Below, piece by piece: positions 1-7,379 of a stretch of DNA of 62,300 nt. Origin of the DNA: Gordonia alkanivorans NBRC 16433 (GTDB lineage: Bacteria; Actinomycetota; Actinomycetes; Mycobacteriales; Mycobacteriaceae); contig NZ_BACI01000061.1 in assembly GCF_000225505.1 (NCBI RefSeq), forward strand, positions 1 to 62,300. The letters run 5' to 3'. The stretch's first letter is position 1. Each line of letters begins with the position of its first letter. Both the position numbers and the translations under genes were made by a program. The notes beneath the pieces are model-generated. The model was not told the DNA's origin. It did not search any database and saw only the letters and a program-made list of their open reading frames with translations.

Positions 1-179
1 GACACGGCTCGGCGGCCGAAACAAGGTGCGAGAGATTGTCGGGAGAGTGCCGTAGCGTCACGAGTCGCAGTACACGCACTGGCGCCCAGCCCGGACGCGC
101 CCATAGCGTCCCGCGATGAAGTCACAGTGCCAGGAATCCAACGTCCGTACTCCGCAAGCGCCCTGAAGACGAGGTTGAA

Positions 180-1940
180 TTGTTGCCGTCACATCGAGGC
201 TGGGCTCTGGTCGACGTTGAAACGTCCGGCTTGAACGCGAGCCGCGACCGCGTGCTGAGCGTCGCAGCCATCGCCCTCGACCGCAACGGTCAAACCGAAG
301 CCGAGTACTCGTCGTTTTTCAACCCGGGCTGCGATCCAGGCCCCGTGCACATCCACGGGCTCACGCCCGAAAGGCTTCGCGGTGCGCCCCCATACGATTC
401 GGCTGTTGCGCAACTACACGAGTTGCTGTCCGGCCGAACTCTGGTGGCGCACAACGCGAACTTCGACCACGGATTTCTCGTGGGAGAAGCCACGCGAGCT
501 GGCGTGACCCTCCCGATCACTCATCGTCTGTGCACGGTTACCCTCACACGACGCTTGCAACTCGACGTGCCCAACGCCCAGCTCGCGACGCTCGCCCGTC
601 ATTGGCAGATACCGCAGCTGAACGCCCACAACGCGGTTGACGACGTTCGGGTGCTCCTCGAAGTCTTCCGTCGCAGCCTCGATCTCGCGGACAACCTCGG
701 CTTGCAACTCCCGATTGTGGCGTGCGGGGCCACCTCGCGTGCATATCCGGACAAAGTCACCCGCGTGCCCTGCCCATGGGCAGACCCCGGCCGATTCGAT
801 ACCAGTGTCGGACTGGTTCAAGGCACCAAGGTGGTCATCACCGGTTCTACGACGCTGCCACGTCTCGAGCTTGCTCGTCGGCTCACCGATGCAGGCCTCG
901 ACGTGATGAACAGCGTGAGCGGGAAAACGGGCTTGGTGATCGCGAATAGAGGAGCCCCGGACAGCGTCAAGCTGAGGTTCGCGCGGGACAAGGGCATCCC
1001 TCTCGTCGACGAGGTCACCGCCCTGCGGCTCGTCGAACGAGTCGTGCCGGGAACCCCGAAGTCCGTCCCCGTCATCGAGGTACTGCCGAAGCCCCCGTCC
1101 ATGCGTTCATCCCAACAGCCGGCGGCTCTACCGTGGAGCGGGCGTCGAGTCCTCGTGCTCGGTGGCGATCACGGTGAAGCGGCTGCGATCCGATCTCGTC
1201 TGACGAGCTTGGGCGCGACTCCGGCCATCAACTTCACCGCCGGCGTCACACACCTCCTGGTGCTGGATGGTGGGTATTCGGATCCTCGTGTACGAAAAGC
1301 ACATGACAGGCAACTTCCAATCCTTGAATCGCATCACCTCGACACAATGACGGGCGAAACGCTCACGGATGCAGCAGAATCCATTGTTGCGACCGGCGTT
1401 GAAACTCAAGCACCAGTACCGAGGAACCTGGCGCCTGGCGCGGTGGTGGACGTCCCCTTCGACATCACCGAATTCACCGTCAACGTCGCCTGGGCGGCGG
1501 ATCGATCTGCGCCGTTCGAAGTGGATGTCGTCGCCTTCGAATTGGACCGAGACCACAAAGTGCTGTCCGACGACGAATTCGTCTTCTACAACCAGCCCGC
1601 CAGCCCGGACAGCGCAGTGCATCTGCGTATTGACGGAGATCGGGAGCAGGGGATAGCGGTCAACCTCTCGGCGGTAGGTGAAGACGTCGACCGCATCATG
1701 GTCGGCGCATCGATTGAGACGGCCACCTTTGGTGACGTCGGAGCACTATCGGTAACCATCGACGCTCCCGAATTCAACTTCGCCACAGCGGTACTCGATG
1801 CAGCGACGACCGAGCGATCGATGATCGTTGCCGAGATCTACCGGCGTAACGGCATCTGGCGACTCCGTGCGGTCGGACAGGGATACGACGACGGCTTAGC
1901 CGAGTTTGCGGTGCGACATGGCGTGGAGATTGACAACTGA
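180..1940 (+). CDS. Exonuclease-BRCT-TerD fusion protein (DEDDh type)
   Basis: The N-terminus (residues about 8-170) is a DEDDh 3'-5' exonuclease of the DNA polymerase III epsilon type: it shows VDVETSG (ExoI), HNANFDHGF (ExoII) and HNAVDDV (ExoIII with the His-Asp pair). Two BRCT-like segments follow, at about 209-290 (GTKVVITG) and 318-400 (GRRVLVLGG). The last 165 residues, from VVDVPFDITEFTVNVAW on, read as a TerD/tellurium-resistance calcium-binding beta domain. Exonuclease and TerD domains co-occur in stress-linked Ter systems, so a role in DNA metabolism under stress is inferred. The start is TTG at 180, or the adjacent TTG at 183, 5-8 bases after GACGAGG. It stands alone, with no other ter genes nearby. 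Domain calls are firm for the exonuclease and good for TerD; the second BRCT is weaker. Confidence 0.85.
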   Translation: MLPSHRGWALVDVETSGLNASRDRVLSVAAIALDRNGQTEAEYSSFFNPGCDPGPVHIHGLTPERLRGAPPYDSAVAQLHELLSGRTLVAHNANFDHGFLVGEATRAGVTLPITHRLCTVTLTRRLQLDVPNAQLATLARHWQIPQLNAHNAVDDVRVLLEVFRRSLDLADNLGLQLPIVACGATSRAYPDKVTRVPCPWADPGRFDTSVGLVQGTKVVITGSTTLPRLELARRLTDAGLDVMNSVSGKTGLVIANRGAPDSVKLRFARDKGIPLVDEVTALRLVERVVPGTPKSVPVIEVLPKPPSMRSSQQPAALPWSGRRVLVLGGDHGEAAAIRSRLTSLGATPAINFTAGVTHLLVLDGGYSDPRVRKAHDRQLPILESHHLDTMTGETLTDAAESIVATGVETQAPVPRNLAPGAVVDVPFDITEFTVNVAWAADRSAPFEVDVVAFELDRDHKVLSDDEFVFYNQPASPDSAVHLRIDGDREQGIAVNLSAVGEDVDRIMVGASIETATFGDVGALSVTIDAPEFNFATAVLDAATTERSMIVAEIYRRNGIWRLRAVGQGYDDGLAEFAVRHGVEIDN

Positions 1941-2303
1941 CCTTCGGCGCTTCGTGCGTGCACGCCCGCACCTGCAGCTCGTCGTAGGCGGCACCTTGAG
2001 CTTGCGTCACATCTCGGTTTGCGAGCGGCAGACTGCGTGACGACCTAGCGCTGCGATGACCGTCGAGAGTGCAGGGTGGCGGCCGTTTGGTCGTGGCGAG
2101 AACCCTCTCGGGGGAGTTGCCTGACCTGGTTCGATACTGACGCCGCCCGCGGTTCAGCCACGGGTGGTTGATGCTCTCGCGAACCTCGAAGGGGCAGTGA
2201 CGACTTCGCGTACTAAAGCTGGTATCCCGCCGACGAAGTGATTCGCGATGTCCGAGCATTCGCCAAACGAGGCGTTTGGGACGACCTGGGCGTACCCTCG
2301 AAG
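1941..2303. other. Intergenic region with a possible gene remnant
   Basis: No intact gene is seen in these 363 bases. On the plus strand from 2217 a stretch reads SWYPADEVIRDVRAFAKRG and on to WDDLGVPSK, immediately after an in-frame TAA. It has protein-like composition but no start codon, and it runs into the 3' end of the minus-strand gene at 2304. It may be a decayed piece of a toxin or immunity gene, which often accumulate beside polymorphic toxin cassettes; this is inference. Confidence 0.3.
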
Positions 2304-2948
2304 TTAGTCATCCGAGAACTTCGGCATCGGTATCCTCTCGATCCCTGAAAGTCCTTCGCTGAACGTCGAATTGAGTTCGCGCCAGCTGAGGTTCAGTACG
2401 AACGATGTGGCAGAGTCTGTGTTGACGGTGAAGTAGAACCTCTCCGGCTGGTCGCTTCGGAAGTACCTTGTTGCCGGCGAGAAGCCGCCGGGGTCAGGTT
2501 CGTCGACCTGGTCCCATCCAGGAGCGAGGCCTCGATCCAGCCAGCGGGTATTGATCGACTCCACTCGGTCCGGCTGGACCCGGCTTCGGGTAGGCGCAGC
2601 GACTCGTCGGGCGGTGAAGTACTTCGCTACGTCGTCGAACGTCCCGAACCACGCGTTCGCCGTTTCAGGAATCTGCGTGCCACGGCTTCGGCCCGAGAGG
2701 CGTACCGAGAAGAGTGTGGGCTCTTCAACGATCGAATAGTCGGTGTAGCCGTCTGAGTCCTCCGCCATGCCGGGACCTCGGGGGATGATCAGCCGTCCGT
2801 TATCCAGATAGGGATGTCCGTACAGTGGTGCGGCACTTTCTAAGTGCCCTTCGTCCGCGAGCGCTGTCTGTACCGCGGACCAATACTCAAACGACGACAA
2901 CAGGTCCGGCAGACCACTCCACTTATCCATCTTGAGCCCTCGTATCAC
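2304..2948 (-). CDS. Candidate immunity protein for the adjacent TNT toxin
   Basis: I do not recognise this 214-residue protein as a named family. It is soluble, acidic, without signal peptide or membrane segment, and rich in aromatic residues (FEYWSAVQ, NAWFGTFDDV, ERFYFTVN). It begins with GTG at 2948 overlapping the toxin stop codon (GTGA); ATG at 2930 is an alternative start. Its position as the last gene of the WXG100-WXG100-toxin operon, directly downstream of a TNT-domain toxin, is where cognate immunity proteins of polymorphic toxins are encoded, as with IFT for CpnT/TNT in Mycobacterium tuberculosis. The likely job is to bind the toxin domain in the cytosol and block NAD hydrolysis. 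Codon use is AT-richer than the housekeeping genes around it, as is usual for exchangeable toxin cassettes. Confidence 0.65.
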   Translation of the reverse strand: MIRGLKMDKWSGLPDLLSSFEYWSAVQTALADEGHLESAAPLYGHPYLDNGRLIIPRGPGMAEDSDGYTDYSIVEEPTLFSVRLSGRSRGTQIPETANAWFGTFDDVAKYFTARRVAAPTRSRVQPDRVESINTRWLDRGLAPGWDQVDEPDPGGFSPATRYFRSDQPERFYFTVNTDSATSFVLNLSWRELNSTFSEGLSGIERIPMPKFSDD

Positions 2949-4516
2949 TTCTTCTTCGGGTCCCTGATCACACCAGCCTCCTCGAGGTCGGTTATCGATA
3001 CTTCCTTATTGGTTCGCTTGTCTATGACCACCCACTGTTCGCCGCCGCCAGGATGCCCAAACGCTTGCCCAACTTCGCCATGTCGCACCTCCCACGCGTC
3101 TGGCAACGGTTTTCCAGTACCAACCCACTCGTGGTAGGCGCCCGTCTTGCCGGGAGAAAGCGCACGTGCTCCATACGAGTCCCCGTCACGTCCCATGAAA
3201 CCGCCATCGCTCGAACCTATCCTGTCCAGACGAGTGCCTTCGGGGATGTTGTCGGACACGTGGAAATCGCCCTTGAACCCGTTGTTGGGCGGGTACGCCC
3301 AGCCCTTGCCGTCAACCCAGTATCGGTCCAGGATCTGCTCTGGAGTGAGGTTGCGGTAAGGGTTGTTAGCTATCGCGTCGTCGATGACGTTCTTCGGTAC
3401 GCCGCCTGCTTCCAGCGACTTGCGGAGGAAGTCCGGATCGACGGCGCGTTTGAGCTCGTCGTGAGCCCAGTCGGGGATCCTCTCCAATGCCGCCGCGAGC
3501 TCGGCCGCCCGCACGGACCCTTTCGACATGTTCATGCCGAACATCGCGGCACGCGATCCCATCAGTGCGCCCAGATCACCAGCGGCAGCGCCGACCGGAT
3601 CCAGCACGTACGCAACCGGTCGTAAGACGGGACCGACTGCGGTCATCATTGCGCGGATCACGCCAGCAATACGTGCCCCCGTTTGCGTTGCCTTAGCCAC
3701 TCCTGCCGCGGTTGCCAAAAGGCTACTGAGCCCTGAAGTCACCAGCATTAACGCGACGCCGACCGCAGCCGCCACCAGTAGCTCACACGTCAATTCCCGG
3801 ACGAGGTCGGCGATCTTGTCTCGGGTCTCACGCACTTCTTGCGCGAACTGGTTGCATAGTTTGGCGGTGGCATCGCACGACTCCGCAATCCCGCCGAGGT
3901 GCTGGTCGATCAGGGATGCTTGATCTTGCGCTGGGACAACCTCGGCCGACCGTTCGCCGGCGATCGGCTTTATCGCAGATTGAACGGCGTTCTGCTGCTT
4001 GCGTAGTGAAGTCGCCGCGCGTGTCCACGCCTCTCCCGCCTTCTCGAGCTTGCCGGGATCTCCATCGGGGAAGATTTCCCCTTCGATGAACTCCTTCAGC
4101 TTCTCCCAGTTGCTCGGTTCTCCTGGCCCGCCGAAGGACGAACCCACCGACAGCGTTGGAATCTTGTCGAGCTTCTTGAGGCTCCCGGTGGGAGAAGCCG
4201 GCGTGCACAGCCCGATCGCGCTGTTCACGTTTGCATGGTTGAGCGCGGAGGCGTCTAGCAGCTCGGCCATCTTGGCGCACGCGTTCCCCATGAGCGCAAT
4301 ACCTGCCAAGAGACTCTGCTCGCCGTTGACCGTCTTGTCATAGTAGGCGGCGAAGCTTCGGCCGGCCCCATCTTGACCGGCCATCTGGCCGCACGACTGC
4401 AGTGAGAAGTAGAGGTCGTTGACGGTTCGGCCGATCTCGGCATGGACTTCTAAGAACGCATTTGCTGCTGTCGAGAACGATGCTGGGCGAACCGCTATCG
4501 GTGGCGTCAAGGCCAC
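2945..4516 (-). CDS. ESX-associated polymorphic toxin with C-terminal TNT (NAD+ glycohydrolase) domain
   Basis: The 523-residue protein has an alpha-helical N-terminal half (residues 1-260, WXG/LXG-like, many Ala and charged helices), a hydrophobic segment near 250-290 (ELLVAAAVGVALMLVTS) and a C-terminal TNT domain (DUF4237) from about 400. TNT hallmarks are present in order: LDRIGS (Arg about 432), ARALSP (Arg about 451), YHEW (His about 462) and PGGGEQW (Gln about 494). These match the positions needed for NAD+ cleavage in tuberculosis necrotizing toxin. The start is GTG at 4516, inside the end of the upstream WXG100 gene (10-base overlap). It ends in a lysine-rich tail whose stop overlaps the immunity gene. 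Secretion by a type VII (ESX) system encoded elsewhere, paired with the two upstream WXG100 proteins, is inferred. Confidence 0.85.
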   Translation of the reverse strand: MALTPPIAVRPASFSTAANAFLEVHAEIGRTVNDLYFSLQSCGQMAGQDGAGRSFAAYYDKTVNGEQSLLAGIALMGNACAKMAELLDASALNHANVNSAIGLCTPASPTGSLKKLDKIPTLSVGSSFGGPGEPSNWEKLKEFIEGEIFPDGDPGKLEKAGEAWTRAATSLRKQQNAVQSAIKPIAGERSAEVVPAQDQASLIDQHLGGIAESCDATAKLCNQFAQEVRETRDKIADLVRELTCELLVAAAVGVALMLVTSGLSSLLATAAGVAKATQTGARIAGVIRAMMTAVGPVLRPVAYVLDPVGAAAGDLGALMGSRAAMFGMNMSKGSVRAAELAAALERIPDWAHDELKRAVDPDFLRKSLEAGGVPKNVIDDAIANNPYRNLTPEQILDRYWVDGKGWAYPPNNGFKGDFHVSDNIPEGTRLDRIGSSDGGFMGRDGDSYGARALSPGKTGAYHEWVGTGKPLPDAWEVRHGEVGQAFGHPGGGEQWVVIDKRTNKEVSITDLEEAGVIRDPKKK

Positions 4517-4803
4517 ATCTTTCGCTGATGCTCCTGTAAGCCGCTGAATGCCGAGTGTGAGCGATTTGCCGCCTTTTTAATCTCGACGATCGCCTCGCGA
4601 ATATCCTTCACGCCCTCGCGCCACTGGGTGTGCGCATCACGGTGGGCCACTGCGCCTTCGCCAGTCCACACGAGGTGAAGGTCGTCGACTCGCTTGTCCA
4701 GGGTGTGAATTCGCTCGTCGACCGCCGTCGCGAACCGCGCGAGGTCTTCGACGAACCTCTCCACAGCTGCCAACTCGATGCGGTAGGCGTCGTCAGAGGT
4801 CAC
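4507..4803 (-). CDS. WXG100-family protein (ESX partner)
   Basis: A 98-residue helical-hairpin protein with the turn motif WTG (HLVWTGEGAVAHRDAHTQW) at mid-length, the expected size and pattern of ESAT-6/CFP-10-like proteins. Helix 1 runs about 8-45 and helix 2 about 58-92. GTG at 4803 overlaps the stop of the preceding WXG100 gene (GTGA), so translation is probably coupled. The gene sits between another WXG100 gene and a TNT toxin. It likely dimerises with the neighbour, or acts as a chaperone/targeting factor for the toxin during ESX export. A YxxxD/E secretion tail is not obvious. Confidence 0.8.
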   Translation of the reverse strand: MTSDDAYRIELAAVERFVEDLARFATAVDERIHTLDKRVDDLHLVWTGEGAVAHRDAHTQWREGVKDIREAIVEIKKAANRSHSAFSGLQEHQRKMWP

Positions 4804-5120
4804 GGCAACCTCAACGGCATGTAAGTAGACGAGCTCTCAATAACTTTCGCACCCGAGGTGTCGCTTTCCCCATACGTCTGAGCAGCCGAGAGAAGTAGTT
4901 GTCCCATGGTCGCGAGGCCGTTCAAGACATGGTCGACGCCTTCGCAGCAGTGCGCCCACGGCTCTTCATACGAGTTTGCGGCCGTCCCAGACCAGCTGAC
5001 ACCGAACAGATCCTCGGCGCGCTTGGTGATCGTCGACCACTCCTCGCTGATGTCGCCATGCAGAGCGGCTACGTCCTGCGACACGGCGCGCAACGTCGTT
5101 AGATCGGCTGCCAGTTCCAC
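4800..5120 (-). CDS. WXG100-family protein, first gene of the toxin operon
   Basis: This 106-residue protein has the WXG100 layout: helix 1, turn motif WSG (LFGVSWSGTAANSYEEPW), helix 2 and a short flexible tail. The start is GTG at 5120, 4-5 bases after AGGGGGA, which makes it the best-placed ribosome site in the operon and marks it as the first cistron. It overlaps the second WXG100 gene by 4 bases. Together they resemble the paired small substrates that accompany ESX-dependent toxins. The 159 bases upstream contain the probable promoter, but no clear -35/-10 pair could be assigned. Confidence 0.8.
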   Translation of the reverse strand: MELAADLTTLRAVSQDVAALHGDISEEWSTITKRAEDLFGVSWSGTAANSYEEPWAHCCEGVDHVLNGLATMGQLLLSAAQTYGESDTSGAKVIESSSTYMPLRLP

Positions 5121-5279
5121 GTTTTCCCCCTTCGACCGCCCGGCATGTTACCCGGGCTTGTGAGGATATCGAGGACGTTGTCCACAGGGCAGTCTTGGGT
5201 GTGCGGATGATGCTCAATGCTGCGATACTCGCGCTCGGCACAACGTTTGTGAGAGCGGCGGACCGGAAACATTTGGTTT

Positions 5280-5885
5280 TTACGCCGGACGCAGCACCGC
5301 CACCAAGAACTCCGAATCCGCGGTGAACGGGCGGACATCCCAGGCCGCCAGCAGCACGTCAGCCTCGAAGCCAGCGGACTTGGCATCGTAGAAGAAGTCG
5401 TCGAACGGATAATCTCGCCCCGCACCGAATCCGATTACGGCGCGACCGTCGTCGCTCAAGTGCGCACGTAATCGCCTCAGCACGGTGACGCGGGTACTCG
5501 GCGCCAGGAAGGTCATCACGTTGCCTGCGGACACGATGATGTCGAACGGTTCGTCGATGCCGCAGGCCGGTAGGTCGAGCTCGGCGAGGTCGTTGACCAG
5601 CCAGCGCGGTCCCGGGTGATCCTTCTCCGCCGCGGCGACGAGGACCGGATCGACGTCGGCGCCGACGACGTCATGACCCACTGCCGCCAGGTATCCGGCG
5701 ATGCGTCCGGCTCCGCATCCAGCATCGAGGATGCGGGAACCGCGGGCAGCCATCGCGTCGATGAAGCGAGCTTCACCAACCACGTCCTTACCTTCACGCT
5801 CCATGGTGCGGAAACGCTCGACGTACCACTGGGAGTGTCCGGGATCCTTGGCGACTTGCTGCATCCAGAGGCTTTGTTCGGTCAT
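5280..5885 (-). CDS. Class I SAM-dependent methyltransferase
   Basis: A 201-residue protein with a Rossmann methyltransferase motif I (RILDAGCGAGRIAGYL, residues about 47-62), an acidic motif II (VVGADVDP) and motif IV-like FDIIVSAGNV. The substrate is unknown. The open frame extends further upstream, but the start at 5885 (MTEQSLWMQQVAKDPGHSQWY) is the one conserved in this family: upstream residues have non-coding composition. GC content is higher than that of the toxin modules on either side, so it looks like a resident core gene between two exchangeable modules. Confidence 0.85.
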   Translation of the reverse strand: MTEQSLWMQQVAKDPGHSQWYVERFRTMEREGKDVVGEARFIDAMAARGSRILDAGCGAGRIAGYLAAVGHDVVGADVDPVLVAAAEKDHPGPRWLVNDLAELDLPACGIDEPFDIIVSAGNVMTFLAPSTRVTVLRRLRAHLSDDGRAVIGFGAGRDYPFDDFFYDAKSAGFEADVLLAAWDVRPFTADSEFLVAVLRPA

Positions 5886-6106
5886 GTTGCCATTCTGGCA
5901 AATCAGGGTGAGTAAGCAGTCAACAGTAAGTTGGAAGTCATCGATGTAGGCTCCGGCTCGACAGGCCGAGTCACCGGCGGCGAGGCGAGACAGGCCGACG
6001 GGCGCTACGCGGATCGTCACGGTGGGCGCGGGGACTGATAAGGCAGACTCTCTATGCAGCTGGCACCCAGGCACTGACGTGTACGCCTCGCTCGAGCGAC
6101 TCGGGC

Positions 6107-6769
6107 TTACCGCGGAATCTGAGGGAGGGTTGATCGGAGAAAATCCACCGCACTTTGACACATCGTGTCCATCGGCTCGTTCTCGCCGCCCAGCCGAACA
6201 ACCGTGGTTCCCACGACTGCGTTACCTGACTGAACGGAGGCCGTGCACTCGAGGTCGTTCAACGACCCAACTATGACTGTTCGCCCATCGATTGTCAGGT
6301 TCGGGTACCAGTCCATGGTTCTAAGGTTCTTCACTTTGTAGTCGAGGACGTCCTTTTCGGAATCAGACAGGTTGCCAACCGACTGTGACAATGCCGACCT
6401 CTGTTTGCCCTCGAACCTCCAGCGGCAGCCCCTAGCTGTTTGAAAGTCCGACTTCGCTACGTCTACTACTGATTCGGGTACTAATCCGGATCGCCGTAGT
6501 GTGTCCGTGGTTACTGCGGTGCACGGTTCGTATTGTGTTCCATCGTTATTCGAGTTCCACCGGTTGGGGAATGGTGTGACAAATGGGAGGCGGTTCCCTG
6601 CGTCGTCTGCTTGGCGTACTTGACCCGGTGTGGAAGTTTGCTGCGACGACGGCGAGACTGCAGCCGGTGATCCGCTGATGCTACAGCCGATGCTCGCGTA
6701 GCAGATCACGGACGCGCTCAGGAGAATCCGCCAAGTGCGGTCCCTAAGTATCAAGAACCGCTGCTCCAT
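6107..6769 (-). CDS. DUF3558-like lipoprotein
   Basis: A 220-residue secreted protein. ATG at 6769 follows GACGGGA and gives a basic N-terminus, a hydrophobic core and a lipobox ending ASIGC at about residue 29, so it should be a cell-envelope lipoprotein. The mature part starts with a Ser/Gln/Thr-rich linker and then has a compact domain with conserved Cys residues (YEPCTAV, RGCRWRF, LECTASV, DTMCQSAV), the pattern of DUF3558 lipoproteins of mycolic-acid bacteria. It overlaps the upstream helical gene by 26 bases, so the two are co-expressed. Function is unknown; such pairs occur near ESX-associated genes. Confidence 0.7.
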   Translation of the reverse strand: MEQRFLILRDRTWRILLSASVICYASIGCSISGSPAAVSPSSQQTSTPGQVRQADDAGNRLPFVTPFPNRWNSNNDGTQYEPCTAVTTDTLRRSGLVPESVVDVAKSDFQTARGCRWRFEGKQRSALSQSVGNLSDSEKDVLDYKVKNLRTMDWYPNLTIDGRTVIVGSLNDLECTASVQSGNAVVGTTVVRLGGENEPMDTMCQSAVDFLRSTLPQIPR

Positions 6770-7118
6770 TCCCGTCTGCGGCCGCAATCGCCTGACCCGC
6801 GTGTCGACATTGCTGGGCGAGAGCAACTGCTTGTCTTGAGCAGTCATCGATGTTCGAGATCAGTTGGTTAACTACCGCCACCAGCGCGTTGTGAAAACCT
6901 GTTCCTTCTATACAGTTTCCGAACACGTTTCTGTCGGCAACTTCGTTCAAGTCGAATATGGCTGAATCAAGCGTTGCGGCTGTCTCCGTCGCGACCGACG
7001 CCCGCCGGTCCCACTGTGTGCGCTCCGAGCGCAGCACGTATTGCAGTCCGTCCGGACTCGCCGGCATCGCCGGCGCAGGCTTAGGCAATAACGAGTCGTC
7101 CGAGAACGGTGTCGTCAC
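6744..7118 (-). CDS. Helical ESX-associated small protein, unknown function
   Basis: A 124-residue protein with a short proline-rich N-terminus followed by two long predicted amphipathic helices (residues about 30-60 and 72-112), separated by NVFGNCIEGTG. It lacks a true WXG motif but resembles small helical proteins that precede DUF3558 lipoproteins in Nocardia/Gordonia-type genomes. The start ATG at 7118 is preceded by GAGGGGGACC. It is the first gene of a two-gene operon with the lipoprotein. The role in type VII secretion is inferred from company only. Confidence 0.6.
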   Translation of the reverse strand: MTTPFSDDSLLPKPAPAMPASPDGLQYVLRSERTQWDRRASVATETAATLDSAIFDLNEVADRNVFGNCIEGTGFHNALVAVVNQLISNIDDCSRQAVALAQQCRHAGQAIAAADGNGAAVLDT

Positions 7119-7331
7119 AGGTCCCCCTCACGCTCGCGCGCCCCGACGGCGCCCCACCCTCGCCGAACAGAGTAGCGTGGCGCGGCGATTCCGCCATCTG
7201 ATCCCGCCCGTTGTGGAGTCTGAACCAGACAGTCCTACGGAACCCAACCCAGTCGGCGAACTCCAATCCATTTAAGTATGTGCCCGCAACCTGCACCGAC
7301 TGGGGGCGCGCCATCGATGGAGCTGCCAAAC

Positions 7332-7369
7332 GGTTGTGGCCACCGAGCCCAAGCCCGGTGGCCACAACC
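7332..7369 (-). terminator. Hairpin terminator of the VWA gene
   Basis: A perfect 14-bp inverted repeat (GGTTGTGGCCACCG / CGGTGGCCACAACC) with a 10-base loop lies just past the 3' end of the minus-strand VWA gene. There is no T-tract, as is common in high-GC actinobacteria. Confidence 0.7.
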
Positions 7370-7379
7370 CAACAACCCG

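Noticed and set aside
5886..6161. N-terminal extension of the methyltransferase to 6161
   Set aside because: Residues before MTEQ are not conserved-looking and overlap the end of the lipoprotein gene; the family starts at 5885.
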